In this document: in pieces, positions 39,831-46,785 of the stretch
Layout of the letters: the number at the start of each line of letters is the position of its first letter
How positions within the stretch are numbered: position 1 is the first letter of the stretch
Origin: Cryptosporangium aurantiacum
Lineage (GTDB): Bacteria > Actinomycetota > Actinomycetes > Mycobacteriales > Cryptosporangiaceae
DNA: 64,000 nucleotides
Assembly (NCBI RefSeq): GCF_900143005.1
Contig: NZ_FRCS01000023.1
Coordinates: 30,654 to 94,653 of the forward strand
Direction: 5' to 3'
Program-made: the position numbers and the translations under genes
Notes under the pieces: generated by a model
Database searches by the model: none
Told to the model about the DNA's origin: nothing
What the model saw: only the letters and a program-made list of their open reading frames with translations

Positions 39831-40388
39831 TCAGGGGCGGACCGGGGGTGCGGTCAGGGCGGCGGCGGTCGGCGCCGGGCCGGGGCGCGCGCCGCCGCGC
39901 AGCGACACCGTCTCGTCCGCGATCTTCTGCTGCAGCCGCAGGATCCCCTGCAGCAGCGCCTCCGGCCGCGGCGGGCACCCCGGCACGTAGACGTCGACCG
40001 GGATGATCTGGTCGACGCCCTTCGTGACGCAGTACGAGTCCCAGTACGGCCCGCCGCAGTTCGCGCACGAACCGAACGAGATGACGTACTTCGGCTCCGG
40101 CATCTGGTCGTAGAGCCGCCGGACGGCCGGCGCCATCTTGTCGGTGACGGTTCCCGAGACGACCATCAGATCGGCCTGACGCGGCCCGTTCGCGAACGGG
40201 ATGACGCCGAATCGGATGAAGTCGTGCCGCGCCATCGACGTCGCGATGAACTCGATGGCGCAGCAGGCCAGGCCGAAGTTGAACACCCAGAGCGAGTACT
40301 TCCGGCCCCAGTTCAGCACGAACTTGATCGGGTCGGGCAGCGTCGGCCCCGCGCCCCGAGGGGCCGGCATGGGCAGGTCAGTGGCCAC
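39831..40388 (-). CDS. nuoB: NADH-quinone oxidoreductase subunit B (cluster N2)
   Basis: A 185-residue subunit with all N2 cluster ligands: the CC pair in [10 protein letters not shown], Cys in FGSCANCGG, and Cys in [11 protein letters not shown]. It hands electrons to quinone. It is isolated from the other nuo genes by tetR-MFS on one side and an aldo/keto reductase on the other, but keeps their orientation. The GTG at 40388 is my choice; an ATG at 40370 is also possible. The C-terminal ~20 residues are Pro/Ala-rich. Confidence 0.94.
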   Translation of the reverse strand: MATDLPMPAPRGAGPTLPDPIKFVLNWGRKYSLWVFNFGLACCAIEFIATSMARHDFIRFGVIPFANGPRQADLMVVSGTVTDKMAPAVRRLYDQMPEPKYVISFGSCANCGGPYWDSYCVTKGVDQIIPVDVYVPGCPPRPEALLQGILRLQQKIADETVSLRGGARPGPAPTAAALTAPPVRP

Positions 40389-40405
40389 GCCCCGAAGCCT
40401 ATGCC

Positions 40406-41395
40406 CTACCAGCGGTCGTGGACGTGCGGCCGGATCAACCGCTCGTAGACCTCGGCGACCGCGGAGTGCGCCTCGGCCGGCAGCGCCGGGAGCTCCCCCA
40501 CGGCGGCGTTGTCCCGCGCCTGCGCAGGGGTGCGCGCTCCCGGGATCACGGTGCTCACCTGCGGCTGGTCGATGATCCAGCGCAGCGCGAGCTGAGCGGT
40601 GCTCCAACCCTCCGGCGCCACGCCGCGCAGCTCGCGCACCGCCGCCAGCCCCACCTCGTACGGCACGCCGGAGAACGTCTCCCCGACGTCGAACGACTCG
40701 CCGTGGCGGTTGAAGTTGCGGTGGTCGTTCGCGGCGAACGTCGTCTGCTCGTCGTACTTGCCGGACAGCAACCCGCTCGCGAGGGGAACCCGCGCGATGA
40801 TCCCGACGCCGGCCTCGGCCGCCGCGGGGAGCACGCGCTCCAGCGGCTTGAGGCGGAACGCGTTGAGGATGATCTGGACGGTGGCCACGCCGGGCCGGGC
40901 GATCGCGGTGAGCGCCTCGTCAACGGTTTCGACGCTCACCCCGTACGCGGCGATCGCTTTCTCCGCCACCAGCGCGTCCAGCACGGCGAACACCCGGTCG
41001 TCGGAGTAGATCGGCGTCGGCGGGCAGTGCAGCTGCACGAGGTCGAGCGTGTCGACGCCGAGGTTCCGCCGCGACCGGTCGATCCAGGCGCGCAGGTTGG
41101 CCTCGGTGTACTGCTCCGGGACGAACGGGTCGGCCCGGCGTCCGGCCTTGGTAGCCACCGTGATGCCCGGCACCGCCGCTCCGGTCTCGAAGTACGACCG
41201 GATCAGCCGCTCGCTCCGGCCGTCCCCGTAGACGTCCGCGGTGTCGAAGAACGTCACCCCGGCGTCCGCCGCGGCGGCGAGGACCCCGATGGCGTCCTGC
41301 TCGTCGACGTCGCCCCAGTCGGCGCCCAGCTGCCAGCAGCCCAGCCCCACGACGCTGACATCTCGCCCGGTTCGTCCCAGCTTTCGGCTCTCCAT
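40406..41395 (-). CDS. Aldo/keto reductase
   Basis: A 329-residue NADPH-dependent reductase with a TIM barrel. Catalytic residues: Asp and Tyr in [14 protein letters not shown], Lys in ATKAGRR, His in VQLHCPP. The NADP-binding end is at [16 protein letters not shown]. The substrate is unknown. The gene precedes nuoB by 17 bases on the same strand and they may be co-transcribed; no metabolic link is evident. Confidence 0.92.
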   Translation of the reverse strand: MESRKLGRTGRDVSVVGLGCWQLGADWGDVDEQDAIGVLAAAADAGVTFFDTADVYGDGRSERLIRSYFETGAAVPGITVATKAGRRADPFVPEQYTEANLRAWIDRSRRNLGVDTLDLVQLHCPPTPIYSDDRVFAVLDALVAEKAIAAYGVSVETVDEALTAIARPGVATVQIILNAFRLKPLERVLPAAAEAGVGIIARVPLASGLLSGKYDEQTTFAANDHRNFNRHGESFDVGETFSGVPYEVGLAAVRELRGVAPEGWSTAQLALRWIIDQPQVSTVIPGARTPAQARDNAAVGELPALPAEAHSAVAEVYERLIRPHVHDRW

Positions 41396-41545
41396 CTGTT
41401 ACACGCTAGTTGACTGCCTGCGCGGCGGCCCGGCTGCGAGGTAGACGACATCCGTACCGCGATGTGGGATCGCCATTTCCGCGCGAGGCCACGACCAGGC
41501 ACTATGCCTATCGCTCAGCTAGGCCTTATCGGGTGGAGGTTATTC

Positions 41546-42382
41546 GTGGCCGTACTGGACGAGCCGGTCACCGTGGCGCCCCGGCAGGCCCGCCGGCCAC
41601 GCCCCTGGAAGCGGCCGCTCTCGGTCCTGCTGTCGATCGTCGTGCTGCTCGCGGTCTGGTGGGCCGTGGCCGCCGCCGAGGTCTGGGACCCGATCTTCCT
41701 GCCGTCCCCCGGCCGGGTGTGGGACGCATTCGTCTACTCGGTGACCTCGCACAACGGCATGCCCGGCTACCAGGGCTATTACCTCTGGGAGCACCTCTGG
41801 GCCAGCCTCTGGCGCATCCTCCGTGGGCTGTTCTGGGCGATCCTCTTCGGTGTCCCGCTGGGCGTCGTCCTGGCGACGGTTCCGCCGATCCGGGTCGTCG
41901 TCGAGCCGTACGTCGACTTCCTCCGCGCGCTGCCGCCGCTGGCGTACTTCAGCCTGCTGATCATCTGGTTCGGCATCGAGGACAGCTCGAAGGTCTGGCT
42001 GCTGTTCATCGCTTCGTTCCCGCCGATCACGCTGGCGACGCTCGCCGGCGTGCGCCGGATTCCTGGTGAGTACCTGGAGTCGGCGCGATCGCTGGGCGCG
42101 GGCCGTCTCCAGCTCGTGCTGCACACGGTGCTTCCCTCGACGATCCCGGACGTGCTGACCGGCATCCGGATCGCGATGGGTTTCGCCTGGACGACGATCG
42201 TCGCCGCCGAGACGTCGAACGGCATCCCCGGTATCGGCGGCCTGGCCTGGGCCACCAAGAAGGAGCTGCTGACCGACGTCGCGATCGTCTGCGTGATCAC
42301 GATCGGCCTCACCGCGCTCGCCCTGGACGCGATCCTGCGCCTGCTCGAACGCGCCCTGGTCCCCTGGTCCGGCCGCACCTGA
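41546..42382 (+). CDS. ABC transporter permease, taurine/sulfonate type
   Basis: A 278-residue inner-membrane permease with six helices and the cytoplasmic EAA loop (YLESARSLGAGRLQLVLHTVLPSTIPDVLTGIRI, residues about 165-200) typical of TauC/SsuC. The GTG at 41546 has GGAGG 7 bases upstream. First gene of a three-gene importer: permease, then binding protein, then ATPase. An inverted repeat GCCTA, 9 bases, TAGGC (41506-41524) lies just upstream. Confidence 0.88.
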   Translation: MAVLDEPVTVAPRQARRPRPWKRPLSVLLSIVVLLAVWWAVAAAEVWDPIFLPSPGRVWDAFVYSVTSHNGMPGYQGYYLWEHLWASLWRILRGLFWAILFGVPLGVVLATVPPIRVVVEPYVDFLRALPPLAYFSLLIIWFGIEDSSKVWLLFIASFPPITLATLAGVRRIPGEYLESARSLGAGRLQLVLHTVLPSTIPDVLTGIRIAMGFAWTTIVAAETSNGIPGIGGLAWATKKELLTDVAIVCVITIGLTALALDAILRLLERALVPWSGRT

Positions 42383-42429
42383 CGCCCCCAGAACCCTGTT
42401 CAAAAATCCCCAGCAGAAGGAAACCCAGG

Positions 42430-43446
42430 ATGCGTAGATTTCTCGCGGCAGCGGCGGCTGCCGCGCTGGTGCTCACCGCCGCTGCGTGCGGCGGTGACGA
42501 CGAAGACACCGCGGCCGCCGGTGGCAAGCCGAGCAAGATCGTCATCGGCTACCAGCAGATCCCGAACGGCGACCTGATCGTCAAGCACAACAAGTGGCTG
42601 GAGGACGCGTTCGGCTCCGACACCACGATCGAGTGGAAGCTGTTCGACTCCGGCGGTTCGGTGAACGAGGCGATCCAGGCCGGTTCGGTCGACATCGGCC
42701 TGGTCGGCTCGAGCCCGGCGTCGCGCGGGATCTCGTCCGGGATCAAGTATCGGGTGCCGTGGATCTTCGACGTGATCGGCGAGGCCGAGGCGCTCGTCGT
42801 CAAGGGTGGCGTCACCGACGTCAAGTCCCTCAAGGGCAAGACGATCGCGACGCCGTTCGCCTCCACGTCGCACTACAGCCTCCTCGCCGCACTCCAAAAA
42901 GCCGGCCTGGACTCCAAGTCGGTCAAGGTCATCGACTCCGAGCCGGACGCGATCCTCGCCGCCTGGAAGCGCGGTGACATCGACGGCGCCTACGTCTGGA
43001 ACCCGGTGCTGGCCAAGCTCGTCGCCGACGGCGGCAAGACGCTGGTCACCAGCGCCGAGCTGGCCAAGGAGGGCAAGACCACCTACGACCTCGGCGTGGT
43101 CACCGACGAGTTCGCGGAGAAGTACCCGGACGCGGTGACGACCTGGGTCACCCAGCAGGACAAGGCCGTCAAGCTGATCAGGGACGACCCGACCGCGGCG
43201 TCCGAGGCGATCGCGGCCGAGCTCTCGATCTCCGCGGCCGAGGCCAAGGCGCAGATGGACGACCTGATCTTCGTCTCCGCCGCCGAGCAGACCGGCAACA
43301 CCTACCTGTCCGGTGGCCTGCCCGACAACCTGTTCGCCACCGCGGAGTTCAACAAGGAGGTCGGCCAGATCACGACCGTCCGCGAGGAGAGCGCCTACCA
43401 GGACGCCGTCGACGCCACGTTCGCCAAGTCGGTCCCGAAGGAGTGA
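42430..43446 (+). CDS. ABC substrate-binding lipoprotein, TauA-like
   Basis: A 338-residue lipoprotein (signal peptide to the LTAAAC lipobox). It matches the TauA pattern: WKLFDSGGSVNEAIQAGSVDIGLVGSSP, TIATPFASTSHYSLLAAL and AAWKRGDIDGAYVWNP, later GNTYLS. These are the residues that close over the taurine sulfonate, so taurine or a related sulfonate is the best guess. Start supported by AGAAGGAAA. It lies between its permease and ATPase genes. Confidence 0.88.
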   Translation: MRRFLAAAAAAALVLTAAACGGDDEDTAAAGGKPSKIVIGYQQIPNGDLIVKHNKWLEDAFGSDTTIEWKLFDSGGSVNEAIQAGSVDIGLVGSSPASRGISSGIKYRVPWIFDVIGEAEALVVKGGVTDVKSLKGKTIATPFASTSHYSLLAALQKAGLDSKSVKVIDSEPDAILAAWKRGDIDGAYVWNPVLAKLVADGGKTLVTSAELAKEGKTTYDLGVVTDEFAEKYPDAVTTWVTQQDKAVKLIRDDPTAASEAIAAELSISAAEAKAQMDDLIFVSAAEQTGNTYLSGGLPDNLFATAEFNKEVGQITTVREESAYQDAVDATFAKSVPKE

Positions 43447-43447
43447 G

Positions 43448-44218
43448 GTGACCGAGCCGCGTATCAAGCTCGCCGAGGTCGAGCACGTCTACGAGGGCCG
43501 GAGCGGCGCCGTGCAGGCGCTCGGCCGCACCGACCTGACGGTCCAGCCGGGTGAGTTCGTGTCGGTGGTCGGCGCCTCCGGCTGCGGCAAGACCACGCTG
43601 CTCCGGATCGTGGCGGGCTTCGTGCGCGCCTCTACCGGCTCGGTGGAGATCGACGGTGAGCAGGTCACCGGGCCGGCGCCGGAGCGTGGCGTCGTCTTTC
43701 AACGGCCGAGCCTGTACCCGTGGCTGTCGGTCGCGGGCAACGTCGAGTTCGGCCTTAAGATGCGGCGCGTGCCGCGCAAAGCGCGGCGGGAAACCGCGCG
43801 TCGGTACCTCGACCTGGTCGGCCTCGGCGATTTTGCGGACGCCGCCCCGTACGAGTTGTCCGGCGGGATGCAGCAGCGGTGCCAGATCGCCCGGGTTCTG
43901 GCCACCGAGCCGTCGACCGTGCTCATGGACGAGCCGTTCGGCGCGCTCGACGCACTCACGCGCGAGAAGCTCCAAGGTGAGTTGCGGAGCATCTGGGCCG
44001 CCGAGCAGCGCACGGTCCTCTTCGTGACACACAGCGTCGAGGAGGCCGTGCTGCTCTCGACCCGGGTGCTGGTGATGAGCCCGCGCCCGGGGCGGGTGAT
44101 CCTCGACCTGCCGATCGAGTCGGATCCCGCCGACGACCTGGCGACGCTCCGCACCTCGCCGGCGGTGCTGGCCGCGGCCGAGAAGGTTCGCGCCGCGGTC
44201 ACCTCAGGTCCAGCGTAG
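43448..44218 (+). CDS. ABC transporter ATPase, taurine/sulfonate type
   Basis: A 256-residue ATPase: Walker A GASGCGKTT, Q-loop VFQRPSLYPWL, signature LSGGMQQR, Walker B TVLMDEPFGALD, and H-loop FVTHSVEEAVLLS. It begins 1 base after the binding-protein stop (GTG, with GGAG upstream). It powers the TauAC-like importer. Its last 15 bases overlap the 3' end of the convergent nuoA gene. Confidence 0.92.
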   Translation: MTEPRIKLAEVEHVYEGRSGAVQALGRTDLTVQPGEFVSVVGASGCGKTTLLRIVAGFVRASTGSVEIDGEQVTGPAPERGVVFQRPSLYPWLSVAGNVEFGLKMRRVPRKARRETARRYLDLVGLGDFADAAPYELSGGMQQRCQIARVLATEPSTVLMDEPFGALDALTREKLQGELRSIWAAEQRTVLFVTHSVEEAVLLSTRVLVMSPRPGRVILDLPIESDPADDLATLRTSPAVLAAAEKVRAAVTSGPA

Positions 44219-44575
44219 GACGCCCTTGCGCCAGGCGTAGAGCAGTCCGAGCGCCAGCAAGCCGATGAAGATGCCCATCTCGACGAGCGTCACGACGCCG
44301 AACCCTGGGCGGTCGAACACGACCGCCCAGGGGAAGAGAAACACGCTTTCGACGGCGAACAGCACGTACAGGTACGCGTAGACGTAGTACCGGATCTGCG
44401 CCTGCGCCCAGTCGCCCCCGACCGGATCGACGCCGCACTCGTAGGTGCTGAGCTTGGCCGCCGTGGGCCGGTGCGGTGCCAGCAGCCGGTTCACACCGAA
44501 CGACACCGCGACGAACCCGATCCCGACGATCAGCAGCAGCCCGAGGCTCGCGTACTGACCCAGGTACCCGTCCAT
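44204..44575 (-). CDS. nuoA: NADH-quinone oxidoreductase subunit A
   Basis: A 123-residue, three-helix subunit with the conserved STYECGVDPVGG loop and FAVESVFLFPWAVVF helix. It starts 4 bases after the DUF350 stop, making it the last gene of the yjfLMC-like operon. It is separated from nuoB by 3.8 kb of tauCAB-like and aldo/keto reductase genes, but keeps the orientation of the other nuo genes. Confidence 0.94.
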   Translation of the reverse strand: MDGYLGQYASLGLLLIVGIGFVAVSFGVNRLLAPHRPTAAKLSTYECGVDPVGGDWAQAQIRYYVYAYLYVLFAVESVFLFPWAVVFDRPGFGVVTLVEMGIFIGLLALGLLYAWRKGVLRWT

Positions 44576-44579
44576 GGAC

Positions 44580-45035
44580 TCAGATTACGGCCATCGCGGT
44601 CACGAGGCCGATAGCGACGTTGGTGACGCCGAGCAGCACCGCAGCCGGCGACACCGTCGGGTCGTGCACCAGGCGGCGGACGTCGATCCGCGCCAGGATG
44701 TTGAACACGAACGCAGCGACGACCTGCGCCACGATCCCGATCAGGCCGAAGACCGCGGTCGAGATCAGGCCCTCGACCAGGCGCCCGCCCGACGACCAGA
44801 TCGCCGCGACGATGATCAGCGCGACGCTGAACACGCCACAGGCGGCGAGCACCGTCGCGTTGATGTTCCGCTCGTCCCGGATGATCACCGACAGCCGGCC
44901 CGGCGTCGCCAGGTCGATCGCGTAGTAACCGACGAGGAGCAGCACGAGGCCCAGCGCCGCGTACGCCACGATCGAGCCGGCTCCTTCACCGACCGCGTTC
45001 CAGTACGTGCTGTCCAGAGCCAAATCGGTGGCCAT
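44580..45035 (-). CDS. DUF350 (YjfL-like) membrane protein
   Basis: A 151-residue protein with four hydrophobic helices and the DUF350 layout: IVAYAALGLVLLLVGYYAIDLATPG, then NATVLAACGVFSVALIIVAAIW, a third helix around FGLIGIVAQVVAAFVFNIL and a final NVAIGLVTAMAVI. It follows a glutathionylspermidine-synthase-like gene, as yjfL sits with yjfC and yjfM in E. coli. The ATG at 45035 has GAGAGG upstream; an upstream ATG at 45047 overlaps the preceding stop (ATGA). Function unknown. Confidence 0.85.
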   Translation of the reverse strand: MATDLALDSTYWNAVGEGAGSIVAYAALGLVLLLVGYYAIDLATPGRLSVIIRDERNINATVLAACGVFSVALIIVAAIWSSGGRLVEGLISTAVFGLIGIVAQVVAAFVFNILARIDVRRLVHDPTVSPAAVLLGVTNVAIGLVTAMAVI

Positions 45036-45043
45036 GCTGCCTC

Positions 45044-46210
45044 TCATTTCGACGAGATGATGCGGTGGGGAACGAACGAGGAAGTGTCGTCGGTGATCAG
45101 CCCGGTGGTCTCCCGGATGCCCAACCCGGCGGCCTCGTCCTCGACGATCCAGGCGCCGAGCACCGGACGCTGGCCGTCGAAGTTCGGCAACTCCCAGAAC
45201 TCCTGGTAGACGAAGCCCTCGGCACCGTACTGACCGTGCGTCGCCTGCGTTCCGGACGGCGTCACGATCTGCATGCTCGCGCCCTCGCGTCCGAGTAGCG
45301 GCTTTTGGATGTAGCTCAGCAACGGACCCGGGGTGCGCAGATACGCGGGCAGCAAGTTCGGGTGGTTGGGATGCATCTCCCAGAGCACCGCGAGCAGCGC
45401 CTTGTTCGAGAGCAGCATCTTCCAGATCGGCTCGACCCAGGACATCGTCGGCAGCGCGTCGATGACGTTGCGGCCGAACAGGTCGTCGACCACCCACTCC
45501 CAGGGGTAGAGCTTGCAGATCGTGTTGATGACCCGCTCGTCCATGTCCAGGAAGCGCTTGAGCCCGTAGTGCCAGCCGATGTCCTCGATCGCGATCGAGA
45601 TCCCGTCCAGGCCGGCCTGCTCGGCGGTCTCCTGGAGGTACGCGATCGTCATGACTTCTTCGCCGGACTCGTCCTCGTTGGTCCAGGTGAAGTGCATCGG
45701 ACCGGAGGGTGCCCTGGCCGCGATCCGCTTCCAGCCGTCGACCAGGCGCTCGTGCAGCGAGTTCCACTGGTCGTCGTCCGGGTAGACGTCCTCTTTCCAG
45801 TACCACTGGATGATCGACGTCTCGACCAGGCTGGTCGGGGTGTCCGCGTTGTACTCCAGCAGCTTCGCCGGACCGGACCCGTCGTAGCGCAGGTCGAAGC
45901 GCCCGAACAGGTGCGGGTCGCGCCGCCGCCACGACGCCTCGATCGACGGGGCGACCCAGCCCGGGATGCCGAAGTCGGCGTAACGCTGGGTGGTAATCAC
46001 GTGTTCGACGGCTTCCAGGCACATCTGGTGCAGCGTCTCGACGTCCGCCTCGATCGCCAGGACCTCGTCCATCGAGAACGTGTAATGAACCGATTCATCC
46101 CAGTAGGGACGGGTCAGGTGCTCCGGGTGTGACGTGCGGTGGAACGCCAGACCCTGGGATTCGATCTTCTGCTCCCACCCCGAACGCGGGGTGGACTTCT
46201 CTCTGCGCAC
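45044..46210 (-). CDS. Glutathionylspermidine synthase-like ATP-grasp ligase (YjfC/YgiC type)
   Basis: A 388-residue protein of the GSP_synth family, with HRTSHPEHLTRPYWDES, LRYDGSGPAKLLEYNADTPTSL (ATP-grasp acidic core), and the late GREGASMQIV, GFVYQEFWELP and GAWIVEDEAAGLGIRE segments that bind ATP and metal. The amidase half of E. coli Gsp is absent, as in YjfC/YgiC. The real substrate of these stand-alone enzymes is unknown; actinomycetes lack glutathione, so it is unlikely to be glutathionylspermidine. The GTG at 46210 starts 6 bases after the lipoprotein stop. Confidence 0.88.
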   Translation of the reverse strand: MRREKSTPRSGWEQKIESQGLAFHRTSHPEHLTRPYWDESVHYTFSMDEVLAIEADVETLHQMCLEAVEHVITTQRYADFGIPGWVAPSIEASWRRRDPHLFGRFDLRYDGSGPAKLLEYNADTPTSLVETSIIQWYWKEDVYPDDDQWNSLHERLVDGWKRIAARAPSGPMHFTWTNEDESGEEVMTIAYLQETAEQAGLDGISIAIEDIGWHYGLKRFLDMDERVINTICKLYPWEWVVDDLFGRNVIDALPTMSWVEPIWKMLLSNKALLAVLWEMHPNHPNLLPAYLRTPGPLLSYIQKPLLGREGASMQIVTPSGTQATHGQYGAEGFVYQEFWELPNFDGQRPVLGAWIVEDEAAGLGIRETTGLITDDTSSFVPHRIISSK

Positions 46211-46216
46211 GGCCGG

Positions 46217-46552
46217 TCAGCCGCCGCTGGACGATCGGCTGCCGAAGCCGCCGCGCTGGAGGGTCTTGCCGCTGGTCGTGGTGATGTGCGCACCCTTGGG
46301 CTTGACCGTGGTGCCCTTGTAGATGCGCGAGCCCTTGTAGGCGCCGCCGTAGTACCAGAAGTACCCGCCGTGGCTGCCGTGGTAGCCGTCGTCGTCGCAG
46401 TAGTCGTCGTCGATGACCTGGTAAGAGCCGTCGGACTGGTAAGTGTTCTGGTTCACGCAGTACGCGGTGACCTCGTCGTCATCGTCGGCGTCGCTACCGC
46501 ACGCGGCGACCGTCAGCGACAGCGCTCCGATCATCCCCAGACGGACTTTCAT
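46217..46552 (-). CDS. Acidic lipoprotein, YjfM/YgiB (DUF1190)-like
   Basis: A 111-residue lipoprotein: MKVRLGMIGALSLTVAAC with lipobox VAAC, then Asp- and Tyr-rich mature sequence (DADDDDEVTAYCVNQ, DGSYQVIDDDYCDDD), a Gly/Tyr-rich middle and a Gly/Ser tail GGFGSRSSSGG. The tail and the four-Cys acidic body resemble the DUF1190 lipoproteins encoded next to YgiC/YjfC in E. coli. An ATG at 46561 three codons earlier is an alternative. First gene of the operon ending in nuoA. Confidence 0.75.
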   Translation of the reverse strand: MKVRLGMIGALSLTVAACGSDADDDDEVTAYCVNQNTYQSDGSYQVIDDDYCDDDGYHGSHGGYFWYYGGAYKGSRIYKGTTVKPKGAHITTTSGKTLQRGGFGSRSSSGG

Positions 46553-46785
46553 AGAGCTCATCCGCCGTCCCGGCGGCTTCCGCGGCGTTTCCGGGAGTGG
46601 ACGACTGATGGGAATTTCGCGCTCGGTCGGGCCCGTGCCCACTGTGCTGACTCCGTCCGTTTCCCACGACCTTGATCGGCGACCGAGTGTAAGGGCATCC
46701 CGCGAGTAGACACGCGTTTTGCGTCAACCTTCCGACGCGCGTTCTTCTGCAGGTCGGGTGGCACTTTCGCACTAGGCTGGAGTTG

